A DNA stretch of 64,000 nt from contig OX336394.1 in NCBI GenBank assembly GCA_946902985.2, positions 275,625,496-275,689,495 of the forward strand. The letters run 5' to 3'. This DNA comes from Meconema thalassinum (Eukaryota > Arthropoda > Insecta > Orthoptera > Tettigoniidae). Numbering within the stretch: the stretch's first letter is position 1; each line of letters starts with the position of its first letter. Below the pieces are notes generated by a model, which saw only the letters and a program-made list of their open reading frames with translations, had not been told where the DNA came from and made no database searches. Made by a program: the position numbers and the translations under genes. Positions 20,946 to 33,095 of this stretch are shown piece after piece.

Positions 20946-22390
20946 GCACACAGGTGCTGTTATCTAACACAGACAAGTAACCCGATCTTTTGTTCAAGGG
21001 CAAACAGCTCTGTCGAGAAACTGAGCATTGCGTTCCCACACACGCAGGGTTTGCAATGGTTGTGAGAATCATTTTGACTGGAGCGTTTCACGACATCCTA
21101 CACGTAGGAACAAAAAGTAATGTGTTAACATTGCAACTTGTTGAAAGAGGTATGTATGTACTAAGAGTAAAAGACAGCCGTTATTCTAGCGATCACCTTT
21201 GAAGACGTGGGACGTTTGTGCCATAGGCTCTCATTAAAAAAACTTAAACCGTAGCTGAACTTTGTAATAAGGTAGGTTCATTATTGGTAATTATGTCATA
21301 ATTGGTTTTATTGATATTTTGCGTATGCGTGGAAAGTGAGTTAGTGACTGATTGTATTTTTTGTGGATTTTGTTTGTTCCAGATTTTCAAAAAGTAAGGA
21401 AATTAAAAAAACACTCCAAGTCTGGGAAAGCAGACAGAGAAAGAGAGAGAGAGAGAGAGTGAAAGAGCGAGAGAGAGAGAGGGAGGAGAGGAATGGTAAA
21501 AGCAGCAGCAACAGTGACAGTGGCGGGCAAGAGCACATTTGTTCATAGGATTATAATTCATTACACGATGAGTTCATGTTTTTTCATTACTTTTATTGTT
21601 CTCGTTAAATGTATGCCATTCATTTCATGGAAATTTATAAACTTATGGCGTGTATTTACGAGTATTATTGTTTCAGAATTAAGACGTGTATCGAGTGGGA
21701 GCGTGTGCACTGCTAGTGAACAAGTTTTAACTACCACCACGCTTGCGATATTTAAAAAAAAAAGGTGAGCTATGGATATAGATTATTTGTTTTTGTCAAT
21801 TACCTTGTTATTTTTGAGTGAGTGTCTTATCTATGCGTGCACACATGATTAACCCTGTTGCACACTTTTAACCTTTTCTTTTGAGCGACTGTTATGAACG
21901 AATGCATGAATGAATGAATGAATGAATGAATGAACGAATGCTCATGTTTACTGTATATGACAAATAAAGGATTTTATTGGTTTGCTTTTGAGATCAATCG
22001 TTGGAAACAAAAAGAACTCGTTGGTGATCAACTGCTGCTGGGACCAGGTGTACAGGATCAATCATCAATTGCTACGACCATTGTGTGCATGTGTGTGATT
22101 GTATGTAATTGAGTGGATAACATCAACAACAAGTGTGTTCGTGTGGAATTTCTAGTTTTGGATTAACCTATTCTAAGGTAATGTTTGTACGTTTATTATT
22201 CCATTTTGTAATCCTGTCTATTTCAGAGAGTGAAGTGTTAGTGTGGCTGCCTTTGGCCAAATGTTTCGAAACGCGAGTATCCTCCGGCCGAGCTTATATT
22301 GCAAAACACTGTCTGTCCCCTAAAGATTTTGTGGAATCGTGTTTCCCCATTTTTTTAGTGAATGTCAGAGAGGCCCAAGATTGGATTAGG
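20946..22390 (+). other. Polinton left interior, no recognised gene
   Basis: It contains an (AG)n microsatellite (about 21437-21485) and a (GAAT)n tract (about 21900-21945). ORFs of 60-91 codons have no recognisable family. A splice-acceptor-like CTGTCTATTTCAG ends at about 22227, ahead of polB. This is probably upstream region and the degraded N-terminus of polB. Confidence 0.45.
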
Positions 22391-22399
22391 CATTAAAAA

Positions 22400-24772
22400 T
22401 AAATTTTGAACTGCTATGGGAATTTATCTCGATGAAAAATAATGTTGAAGAGAAACATAAATTCAACCTTTGTACAAAAATGGAGAAATTACTGATAGCC
22501 GATAATTTAGAAATGTGGTATCAGGAAAAGCTATTGAAGGGATTATCACTAAATTTGAAAGTTGCAACAGGGTCCCAGTGGCTTGGCTCTGTATAGCATT
22601 GCGTATTTGCAAATCAATATTTGTAAATATAATCCATTAAAGCAGGAAGTAGTTATATTCCCACACCGAGCTTTATCCCTTCGAGAAAGGCAGTGATCAA
22701 CATACACAATAAAGACGATTACTGCTTTTTGTGGAGTATAGTTCGCTGTCTGCAACCCTGTGAAGACAAACATGGTGATGGACTAGGGCAGTACAATGAT
22801 GTGCTTAACCACATGAAACAAACTCTTAATCTGGATCATGTTTCATTTCCCATGCCTCTAGGTAAAATTCATGTATTTGAGAAAGACAATCCAAATCTCT
22901 AGTTCATGGTATATGGCGTCAAGGGAAGCAACATTGTGGGCCTCTTGTATGCTAGCAAAGAGACAAAACAATATCACATTCACTTACTATTATTGTCTGC
23001 TCGTCTTTCACCCGAACGGCCGGGGTTCGAATCCCAGTGACAGCGGGGTGGAATTTTCACCTGAAAAATCACGTGGCGTCAGGAAGGGCATCCGGCCTTA
23101 AATCCCCGGCCAGAACCAAAATTAGCCTGATTGGCTCCGGCGACCACAATTAATTGGGAAAAGCCGAAGAAAGTTTTAGTTTACTATTATTGTCTCATGG
23201 GGATAAAAGCCATTATTGCTGGGTAAGGAATTTGAGTAGATTGGTAAGCAGTCAAATGTCTAAGCACTGTTCTGTAAAGCACATTTGTGAGCGTTGCCTT
23301 CAGTATTTTGGAACTGCTGAACTTTTGGAACAACATACGGGAGACTGTGAAGGACAGCCGGCTGTAAAGCTTGTGCTGCCAGAAGGGTATGACGCAGTCT
23401 TGAAATCTAAGGCCACTAATGGTACCATTTATTGTTTAAGCCGATTTTAAGGCCCTACTGTTCCCATTCAGGGATGTGAACCAAGCCCCCATACAAGCTC
23501 AACCTATCCAGTGCAGCAACATGAGCCTTTCGCGGTTGGCTATTCTGTTGTTTGTCACTATGATAAATCCTAATGTGAGTATGTAAGTCACAAAGGTCCC
23601 AATTTTGCGCGGTGGATTGTTGATCAAATGGCGGCTTTAGCGGGCAAAGTAGAAAAATTTTGGACAACCCTGTACCTATTCAGATGAGTGACGTACAGCA
23701 AAAAGAATTTGATCAAGCAACCACCTGCCACATATGCGAAAAGCCTATTTTAGGCGGACAAAAAGTAAGAGACCACTGCCACAGGACAGGGCATTTTAGA
23801 GGTGCCGCGCACAGCGAATGCAATTAAAATACTCTACACCTCGCTTCCTCCCTGTCTTCTTACACAATTTCTCTCGCTATGACCTTCACTTCATTCTTAA
23901 ACAATTTGTTCATGTAGATAAGAGCAAATTCACCACTTTGGTTAAGAACCATGAGAGCTTTATTTCATTTTCATGGAGGAAAGGAAGCATGAGAATTCGC
24001 TTTCTGGACTCATTCAAGTTTATGTCTAGTTCGCTGGATAGTCTTGTGAAAGGGCTAAACGAGGATGAGTTGAAACATACCCATTCCCTCTTTACGGATA
24101 CAAAACAATTTAAATTGTGTGCTCGTAAAGGCCATTTTCCTTATGATTATGTGGCAAGTTATGAGGTGCTTGAAGAAACAACTTTGCCACCAAGAGAAAA
24201 ATTCTTTTCTCAGTTAACTCAAAGCACCATCACTGAAGAAGAATATGCCCACGCATGCCATGTTTGGAGAGCGTTTGGAATAGAAACCATGGACCAGTAT
24301 GCTATGCACTACTTAAAATTAGACGTGTTGTTGTTGACAGACGTATTCGAAACGTTCCGTCAGCTATGTCTCATTATATACGGCTTCGGCCTCACCCACT
24401 ACTATACCAGTCCAGGGTTAAGTTGGGACGTTGCCCTAACATTTACCCAAATTGAGCTTGATTTACTGACGGATCCCGATATGGTATTGATGATGGAAAG
24501 AGGGTTTCGTGGGGAGGGGGGTTCGTATCGTTCAATCCGCGACATGCCAAGGCAAATAATCATTACATGCCTGATTATTGTCCCGAAGATCCAGAATCCT
24601 ACCTAATGTATTTTGATGTAACCAATTTATACGGTCACGTTATGAGCCGACTGCTGCCGTACAAACAAGGTTGTCTGGCTGTCTGAGGATGAAATTAAGG
24701 ATTTAAATGTGCATAGCGCAAGCGAGCAACAGGACGAAGGATATGTCCTTGACGTTGACTTAGCTTACCCCC
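22400..24772 (+). pseudogene. polB: DNA polymerase B, N-terminal, exonuclease and motif A part
   Basis: Replicates the Polinton by protein-primed synthesis. The segment shows the family's N-terminal region (KAVINIHNKDDYCFLWSIV near 22690), the SKHCSVKHICERCLQYF Cys cluster, and VRDHCHRTGHFRGAAHSECN-type zinc residues near 23770. Exo II is VFLHNFSRYDLHF, Exo III is YLKLDVLLLTDVF, and polymerase motif A is FDVTNLYGHVM near 24610. Exo I reads ADFKA after a stop where Y-ADFEA is expected, so a catalytic Glu is Lys. A SINE (22999-23180), several stops and frameshifts, and the solo LTR at 24773 interrupt it. The gene resumes at 34376. Confidence 0.9.
22984..23195 (+). mobile_element. SINE family C inserted in polB, with 15-bp target duplication
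   Basis: The 182-bp insert (22999-23180) is flanked by exact copies of TTACTATTATTGTCT (22984-22998 and 23181-23195). It contains the pol III B box GGGGTTCGAATCCC and the body phrase GGAAGGGCATCCGGCC. Only the B-box half of the tRNA-like head is present, so it is 5'-truncated. The polB frame is continuous on either side of it, which shows that it arrived after the gene. Confidence 0.9.
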
Positions 24773-25387
24773 TGGTGTATTCTTTGGTATACACGGTAAT
24801 TTGCTGCTCTTTGCTTTAGTTCATTCCTTCCTTTTTCGCAAATACCAACAGTGATTTCTTACTTTTTCTTTTATTTGTGCACATTGCTTACTTCGTTTGT
24901 AAGTCTGTTATAGATATATATCTTCCATGATCAACCTAGCGGCATCTGGCAGCTAACCACTGAAGTTCTTCAACATTTTCACTCTCAGGAGGACTTCCTT
25001 TCAAGTTAAGCCACCAGATGTCGTCGTCATAGTCAGCTAACATCTCCATGCACAAGAGGACTTCTACAACATTCCCATCCACCAGGCTTCGCCATTGACG
25101 CCTGCTAACAACTAATTGAAGACCACTTCATCTAGATACTTAATTTTTGTTTTATTTGTAATTCTTATGTATGTTCCTTTGTTTCCCCCACCCTCCTCCC
25201 TCCTTGGTACCTTCGTGCCTCGTTGAGTGGTTCTCACTTCTGTGCCAGACGTCAACATTTACTGTTTCAGCCTACCTCAGGCTTGTCTCCTGTCTACTCG
25301 AGACATTTTTAAATACCTACTCCATGAGGTGGATCTAAGCTAACGGTCGCCATGGATCATCTACTCTACAAACAATAAGCTAAGTAC

Positions 25388-28300
25388 TGCCCCCGTAAAT
25401 TGATTATCCAGAGACCACGATGGTAGTATTTGGGAGAGCGTGAGTAAAGTTGCAGCCGTCACAGCTATTACGTGTTGTTAATGACGTAGGTACGGCTGGC
25501 TCATAGCTCAGGCAATCAGGGAGGTTTCGCTGAGATCCATGATGACGTATAAGACTTTTCGAGAAGGCTCTGGAAGCATAACGCATATAGAAGCTAAGAA
25601 GGGATGAAGGATACGCCCCTTGACAAGGTATTTAAACGACGGGAACGGAGAGCCGAGGCTCTTTCTTATAATTCAATTGACGAGTGAAGTGTGTTGTTGG
25701 GTTAACGTAGTCCCAAAAGTTTCGTCGAGTCCGAGCGTGGAGGTTGTCCGCTCGTGAAACAGCACAGTTTGGGTAAGCTGCAGTGCATTATACAACTCAA
25801 ATCTAGGCGAAGTTAAAACGCAAGTATAAGTGACATTATCTCAAGAACATACATAATTAGGCTTCATCGTTTATTATAATCGAGCAGTGTAAGACTATAT
25901 AGAGCCTATGTTAAAAGCAGAACATTCCAGCTTTTATAATTTGGGAAATATAAGCGATAGAAGACGAAATACAAAAGTGTTTTTCACAGATCCCAGAATC
26001 ACTTTTCATGCTACACACTTTGAACATTCAGAGGGAAGGCGTACTGCAAGTGAGAAACAGAATATTATTCAGTTGGTGCTACAGACAATTGACATTACAA
26101 TGGCAGTTAATACTCAGTTATTATATTTAATAGACATTGATACGATAGTAGTGATGGAGTATTAAACTAACTATGCAACTGGGACATATATCGATAGCGT
26201 GAAGATCCAACATGGAATTACGATAGTCAGTATTCATGGAATACTAGCATGGAGTGGGTAACCAGCATTTACACTCATGCCTATCTATCAAACGCTGATA
26301 TAACAACCATACGGCAGTGGAAATTTATTAATTACCCATTAACATGAATATTTTTGCCTCGCATTTACAATGGATTTCATGGTTAATTTCGACGTAGAAC
26401 TTGGGGGATTTTCAAGAGTGGCTAGGGTATCCCAGCACAAACAGAAGAAGTTGCCAGAGGGAAGTTCCTTGTTAACTCGGATGGGTGTATTCCGGAGATA
26501 GAATCCTTCTATTATCCGAGGTCGCTGTTCTGATGTTCGAGGACTGTTCAGATATGTAATCTGGTTGTATAGGAACATCTATAGTATTCTGTGAATGCTC
26601 TTCAAGAACGTCTGAACATCATATAAGGTAGCCGTGATATTTATTTGTTTTAATGTGAGCTGTATAGTGAAATTTGAGCAACGGTCTTTCCCCATATTAG
26701 GTAGATTTCATTAGAAAGCTAACTATTGCAATGGGTACCATGTTTCGACTTCCGGAAAATTTCGACATATCTTCACGTTTCACATGCCCTAGACCCCAAA
26801 ACCACCGTCAGTTAAAAAGTTTATATATAATTTATGTATATATATATATGTATATATATGTATATATATATATCTATATATACATATATCACTTTCTTGT
26901 GGACACGATAACTAGTGCAATTTTGCAGCAATCAATTTGAAATTTTTACATAATATGTATCCCTATAAAATCACGGTCGAGTTCGTTAATGGGCACAATC
27001 GGTCGACGGGGGTGAAAATGGAGGTCTTTTATCGAAAAGTGAAATATCGCTATACCTCTCTAAATATTTGAAATATCGAATCCATTCAAAGTTCATACTA
27101 TGTGCCGAATAAGGCCCAAAAATTTTTGTTTGAAGACTTTTTTGATAGCACCAACCATTGACCAAAGGGGTGGGAAAAAGTGGGTTTTTCGGGAAACATT
27201 AAACATATCTCTCTTAATAGGCACAATATCAAAACCGTACAAAATGGACAATATTCCCCTATTAATTACCTAAAACTTTTGTCTGAAAGAATTTTTGATA
27301 TGACCCACCATTACGCCAAGGGATGAGCAAAATGATATTTTCAGAATTAGAAGAAAATGCCAAGTGCCATCAGGGGTTGCCATGACAACACTACTAAATT
27401 GATTAGGGATGAGCCATCAGACGTTGCCATGACAACGCACTTGCACGCGATCACATTCAGTTTTCCATCTGACTAAGTGAGAAGCGGCCTCGGTGACGTA
27501 GGCCTAACTGGTAGTATGCTGAACTTCTATGCCCAAGTTCGCGGGTTCAAAGCCGGCCGAAGTCGTCGGATTTTCTAAGAGCGCTAAAATCCCTCAGTAT
27601 GCTTTCCTTTGGAGGGGAAGATCCAACGTTCGTTGCGAGTTGCTGGTTGCGGTGGCATCTCGTAGCCAAGTTCAGAGATAGGTGTCGTTGACGGTAGTAT
27701 CTGGTAGCACATTAGGAACTACTGCTTGAAATTGACCGTCTGCAGTCCTTACCTGAATTACAGACTAATACAGCCATCACAATTCACACTGTTTATCAGA
27801 CAGATTCTACACTCACCCAAAGTACACGGGGTTACATGACCGCGTTGCCGCAGTCCCTAAACTGAGGAACCAACCAGAATCTCTGCGGGAGATATAATTT
27901 TGCGTGAAGAAGTAACAGACCGTTACATAGTTACACATCAGTGTCGAAACCTTGCATAAGGACAGTGTGACCACAAGTATAAAAATGTACCCCAAATGAC
28001 AAGCAGGTTACCGTACCCATAAGACAATAAAATGTTTAAAATATGCATAAAATGACGAAAAACAATGTTAATTAAGCTCCAATTATAAAATACTTTCTCG
28101 CAATAAATGAGGTCTGATCCTTCTACTAAAACGTGTATATTCTGCCTATTTTCGCCTATCCCCAAGTTTGCCCGATGAAATCTACCTCCGCCTTCCGGCG
28201 TGCCGAGAGGACTTTTTTTATATTGTAATATGTTATTGTATTCTGTACACTTTTTAGGTGTTTTATATTTTTCTTTATTGTCTTGAGATCTTAGTCTTTC

Positions 28301-30561
28301 ATATTTATATTTAAATTCTTGTAATGATCAGTTTTACTGACAATTAAACATTCATTTGAGAATGTGAATTAATTTTGCAGTCATGGTTTGACTTTAAAAA
28401 TAAATAGTTTCCATTTCAAGTCAAAATTCAGACATCGTGTCATCATTTCAAAGTAATGTCTCCGTTAACTTGCTTTGAACATTTTTCTGTCCAACTTCAA
28501 GAGAGAAGAAACCATCGAACGTTAATTAGAGCGTTAAAATATATGTAACTTTACGACGATCTTTGAATTACTAGTCGTTCTTCAGAATGTGTTGTTGAAA
28601 CAAAGACAATATCATTAAATAATGAAAAAACTTTCAGCGAAGACAACTTTATTTAACTTGAGTTTTGAATGAGCGTTATTCAGTTAACAGTAGAAAAGAA
28701 CTCTTTCAGTAGAAGATTTTCATATCTTAGGCTAGGATATCGATGCTTGCATATTCCAGTCTAGATTGACTTATATCCGACTTGATTTAAATAACCTGCA
28801 AGTATTTAAATTCTCTTGAATCTAATATTTTATTGTACTGCGATAATATTATTATGATTTTTTGTAGACAAGTGAGGAGAATCAGTTTGTATTTTTATTA
28901 ATAATATTTGTGTCTGGCCGATTTTTATTTTATATCGTTTTGTTAAAGATACTCATGGTGGTTAAAATTATGCAACAGTTTGAATACGTTTTGAACATGT
29001 AGAGTTTTCGAGAGGAACGATGGGATGTATAAATTATAGCTCAGTGGACGTGTGAAAGTCGCTGATTGATAGTGGCCTTGTTGAAGGATGTTTTCCCACG
29101 AGATTGTCTATAACAAATTAATCATTGGTGATTTTGTTTAAACTGTGGAAGTTTTTCCATATATGATGTAATATATATAAGGTTGTTAAGCCATAGTGTG
29201 CTTGGAGCGAGGATTTTCCCTCAAGTTTAGTGATGTTATTCCCCCATCCAGATTGTATTCATGTAAATTTACTGTTGTATTTAACAGAGGGTGTGAGTTG
29301 AATAACTTTTCGACTACAGATAAACATTAGTGTCACAGATATTCCCTATTAAATTTATTGAACACGAATTTTTAAATACATGCAAATAACCCTAATTAGT
29401 CGGTTGTATTTGAACTAATTTTGTAACTATAACCCGACTTGACGTGTGTGTAATGTATAAAAATATTATAAAGGAAATATAATTTCTATATTCTAATATA
29501 AATTCGATTGTCGATTGACGACATTTTCAAAGACTCTAAATTTATTTAGAGATCATTTAAATAAACACTTCGGTGTAGTGTTTAGCGTTTTGTCCATATT
29601 AGGCAACGCTGTATATAATCATATAACTATGTAAATAAATCTGGAATTAATATAATAGTATAGTAATGCTTATTAGGGTCATATAATAATGTGTTAAAAT
29701 TAAATTTTTGGGAATGAATGACGAGTAAATGATGAAAATTTTGTAAGAGTGAATCAGGAACTGCATTGGTTCGAAACAATGTAGGGTGTGTCTGGAAGAG
29801 TGTATAAAATATTTCATGGTATTCTGTAATTAAGGTTCAGTGTTATCAGCTTTTGTTTAGTGGCAATGATCTAGCGTATTCGAGACTGCTTCTCGCATGT
29901 CGCTAGTGACCGGCCGCATTTAACAGTGGGGGAGGCAAGGTGTGTGTGTCTCATTCATAGTCCAGATGTTCAGATCAGGACTTGTGTATTGAGGTCAACG
30001 ACTCGGAGGCCTTGCGTATATGTGTCACTGGAATGAAGAAGTTACCTCAAGATGCACAGCAATACAGCTGAGTGCTACTAAACGCTTCATGTTTTTGTTT
30101 ATATAAATTGATGTTTTGACTAGCTTACAGTAGTCCGATTAAACTCATAATTTTTGAGTAATTGTCTTACAGTCCAGAGGTGGCTGAGGAGAATTTGTGA
30201 TGGGTTCACAAGATTCTAATTTTTTTTGTATATTATTTTATTTATATTTATGTGAAATAAAATTTTACCGTTCAGTTTTCATAGTCTCTGACGTGTGGGT
30301 TCATTTTAAATATCATGTATGTGAGATATTGTGCGGACACACTTTGAGAGATAGGGTGCCACCCATAAACCCCGAGAACGGTAAGCAAGGTAAGTGTACA
30401 TCCCCGTGTAGTTTGGTGTGTTCCACAATAGTGTGCTATGTTCACGATTGTGTTTGTCAGAGCCATTTCAAATGATGTAGTTGAGTCGGAGCATTATGAG
30501 GTAGGCAATCTGAGTGTCGGGACGGATTTCTGACAAACAGCTATCCGGATTATCGGGTACA
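25388..30561 (+). mobile_element. 5.2-kb non-coding insert with TG...CA ends and 4-bp duplication GTAC
   Basis: It is flanked by GTAC (25384-25387 and 30562-30565). The empty site can be read from the homologous LTR near 11411 (AAGTACCTG), which has a single GTAC, so the boundaries are well supported. The ends are TGCCCCCG and CGGGTACA. The first ~500 bp is less AT-rich and has a promoter-like GGTATTTAAAC near 25630; the rest is AT-rich. There is no coding region. It contains a SINE-B near 27480 and an (AT)n tract near 26835-26885. It may be a giant Gypsy-type solo LTR or a non-autonomous element. No internal terminal direct repeat was found. Confidence 0.75.
27470..27720 (+). mobile_element. 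SINE family B copy
   Basis: A tRNA-like head has an A-box-like AACTGGTAGTATGC and B-box GGGTTCAAAGCC, followed by CGTCGGATTTTCTAAGAGCG and CTTTCCTTTGGAGGGG. The same order of motifs is found at about 60145. It is nested in the 5.2-kb insert. Confidence 0.8.
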
Positions 30562-31511
30562 GTACCGAACTCTAATGGTTTTCACCGCATTTTAATTGGT
30601 TTTAAACGGCTAAATGCTTTCAATTCTTGTTTTATAGGCAGTTTGAAATTGCTTAATGTAACGCAATAACTACCTTCGAGGGATTTTTCTAGTCATGCTC
30701 TAACTATCTAAGCTGACTTTCCATTTAAAAATTTAGTGCTTCTTGCACAAATTAACTGAGAATGAGTTCTCAAACCGCGGGATTCATATTAAACGAAATA
30801 CTGTCTATAAAAACTTAGCTTTTTCTCCGTGGGATCTATTTCCCAATTCAACTGTTATCATAACTCCAGAACTTTCGTCATTGAACTATCTTTCTACAAG
30901 CAAAATAACCTAGCATTTCTTCAAATATGGGAATACATTTTCCTCACTGGGAAATGTATGTTGCATAAACCTCTAATCAACATAATTTGTCTTCCTTCGT
31001 GGGATTTTTCCGCTGCATTCAACTGCAACCTACGAATATCTAACGAAATAAACTTTCTCAAGCTAAAATTGAACTAGGGATTTATATAATTGCAATAACT
31101 TTTCTCCTTGTGAACATTCTGTTCTGCAATAGTGAACTTTTCAAATACACCAATAGACTATAGTATAAACAGTGCCCGTTAAACTACCAACCGTGTCGCG
31201 TTTGTGAGAGCAATAAACATGGCCAAAACGATTTCCTAAAGTTCCAAATTTTTCTTTCCTAAATACCTTACTAACATAATACAATTAAATTATAAATGTA
31301 TGTATCTTTCAACGAGGTGTCACTCTATAACAAGTGCCCTCCCAATTTTATTTCGCATTTCACGAATTAACTTCTGATTTATCTGTGGTTAGTCCACATT
31401 CTATTTCTTTTCCCTTCTAAAAGGGGGAATTCTATTTTTTCGCTACTCATAATTGAGTATACTAATTTTTTATTCAGGTTTCACAAATAGTGACCTTTAC
31501 AATTTGAATAT

Positions 31512-33095
31512 AGCATGGAGGAAGAAATCGGGGAAGAGGAAGATGAACTGCAAACAGAAAAGGACTTAACATGGAAAGAAGTGGAAGATGCAGTGAACAA
31601 GATGAAAGGAGGGAAGGCACCGGGTGTGGATGAGTTGAGTGTGGAGATGGTGAGAGCAGCAGGAGAGGTGGGGATACAGTGGCTGTACCGAGTGATGAGG
31701 ACAGCATGGAAGGAAAGGAAGACCCCAGAGGGCTGGAAAAAAGGAATCATTGTCCCGATCTTCAAGAAAGGTAGTAGAACAGATTGCAGAAACTATCGGG
31801 GAATAACACTGATGAGTCATTGTGCAAAGATCTTCGAGAAAGTTTTGGAAAAGAGAATTAGGACAAGGATAGAAGGAGGGATGAGGGAAGAACAACATGG
31901 CTTCAGAGCAGGAAGGTCCACAGTGGATTTGATTTTTGCTGTAAGGCAGTTACAAGAACAGCACTATGAATATGGAACAGATCTACTGATGGCCTTCCTG
32001 GACATTGAGAAAGCATATGACAGTGTATGCAGAAACAAAGTATGGAAGTCCCTGGAGGATAGAGGAGTAGAGAAATGGACTATAAAGAGGATAAAGGAGA
32101 TGTACAAGGGAAGCGTGAGCTGTGTGAAAGTGGGAGGAGAGAGATCTGACTGGTTGGAACAAAGAAACGGCCTGAAACAAGGAAGTGCACTGTCACCGTT
32201 ACTTTTCATTGTGGTGATGGATGACATAATGACCCGAGTGGCACAAGTAATTGGGGACGGAAAGATGAAAGCAATGGTGTTTGCAGATGATTTGATGATT
32301 TGGGGAAACAAGGAGGAGGAGGTACAGGAACAGTTGGACGTGTGGGAAGGAGTAATACAAGGATATGGGATGAAATTTAGCATAAATAAGAGTGAGATGG
32401 TGATCACAACAAGGAAGAAGGAAAGAACCACAACGGGAATAACAATTGGTGGGGAACAGCTGAAGAAAGTGGAGAGTTTTAAGTATCTGGGAAGCCTGAT
32501 ACAAGATAATGGAAGAAACGATAGAGAAATAAATGAGCGGGGGAGGCAGGCAGAAGCATTTCGGAGGAGTGTGAGAAGCATGTTATGGAGCAAGGATGTC
32601 CCTCAGAACAGCAAAAAGATCATATATCGGACGTACTATGTCCCTATCCTGACGTATGCCTCGGAGACCTGGGTTATGAAAGGAAGGGAGAGGAGCAAAA
32701 TACAGGCCAGTGAGATGAGGTTCTTGAGAAGCAGTATTGGAGCTACAAAGATGGACAGAATAAGAAATGAGAGGACCAGAGAATTAATGAAGGAGGAACC
32801 ATTACAGGATGGTATAGAGAAATCTAGACTTAGATGGTATGGACATGTAAAACGAATGGAGGAGAAGAGGATACCCAGGAGAGTACATGAGACGAAGTGG
32901 GAAGGAAAGAGACCGAGGGAAAGACCGAGAGACAGGTGGCTGAAGGGGGTGGAAGAAAGCGTGAAGAAGAGAGGAGAAGACTGGACAAGGGTGGAGGCTG
33001 AGAGATGGTGGGAAGACAGAAGACGTTGGAGAGGCTTGTGTTCCAAACAGACCCGGCCAGTGGCTGGAAACTGTGCAAGATGATGATGATGATGG
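31512..33095 (+). mobile_element. 5'-truncated RTE-like LINE nested in the solo LTR
   Basis: The insert interrupts the LTR alignment between AATTTGAATATAG and CCGTAATTACTG. It consists almost wholly of a reverse transcriptase ORF and ends in a (GATGAT)n tail at about 33078-33093, as in RTE-clade LINEs. No clear target duplication was found. The endonuclease domain is missing at the 5' end. Confidence 0.85.
31515..33083 (+). CDS. RTE-like reverse transcriptase, intact ORF lacking endonuclease
   Basis: A 522-codon frame without interruptions. It has KMKGGKAPGVDELSVEMV and the RNYRGITL finger motifs, FLDIEKAYDSV (motif A, catalytic Asp), GLKQGSALSPLLF, and MVFADDLMIW (FADD catalytic pair at about residue 256). 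Then come FKYLGSLIQ in the thumb and the C-terminal RLRWYGHVKRM, RERPRDRWLKGV and ERWWEDRRRW. It makes cDNA from its own RNA at a nicked target. Without the N-terminal AP-endonuclease it is unlikely to move on its own. The intact frame and base composition (A/G-rich) contrast with the decayed surroundings, so the insertion is recent. Confidence 0.9.
   Translation: MEEEIGEEEDELQTEKDLTWKEVEDAVNKMKGGKAPGVDELSVEMVRAAGEVGIQWLYRVMRTAWKERKTPEGWKKGIIVPIFKKGSRTDCRNYRGITLMSHCAKIFEKVLEKRIRTRIEGGMREEQHGFRAGRSTVDLIFAVRQLQEQHYEYGTDLLMAFLDIEKAYDSVCRNKVWKSLEDRGVEKWTIKRIKEMYKGSVSCVKVGGERSDWLEQRNGLKQGSALSPLLFIVVMDDIMTRVAQVIGDGKMKAMVFADDLMIWGNKEEEVQEQLDVWEGVIQGYGMKFSINKSEMVITTRKKERTTTGITIGGEQLKKVESFKYLGSLIQDNGRNDREINERGRQAEAFRRSVRSMLWSKDVPQNSKKIIYRTYYVPILTYASETWVMKGRERSKIQASEMRFLRSSIGATKMDRIRNERTRELMKEEPLQDGIEKSRLRWYGHVKRMEEKRIPRRVHETKWEGKRPRERPRDRWLKGVEESVKKRGEDWTRVEAERWWEDRRRWRGLCSKQTRPVAGNCAR

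Noticed and set aside
21341..21548. ORFs with Arg/Glu or Ser/Leu repeats
   Set aside because: They are products of the (AG)n microsatellite.
22999..23180. tRNA gene suggested by GGGGTTCGAATCCC
   Set aside because: Only the B-box half is tRNA-like, no cloverleaf forms, and the segment has a 15-bp target duplication; it is a SINE.
31474..33078. Several minus-strand ORFs of 65-209 codons
   Set aside because: They are shadows of the intact + strand RTE reverse transcriptase, which is A/G-rich and stop-poor on the opposite strand.
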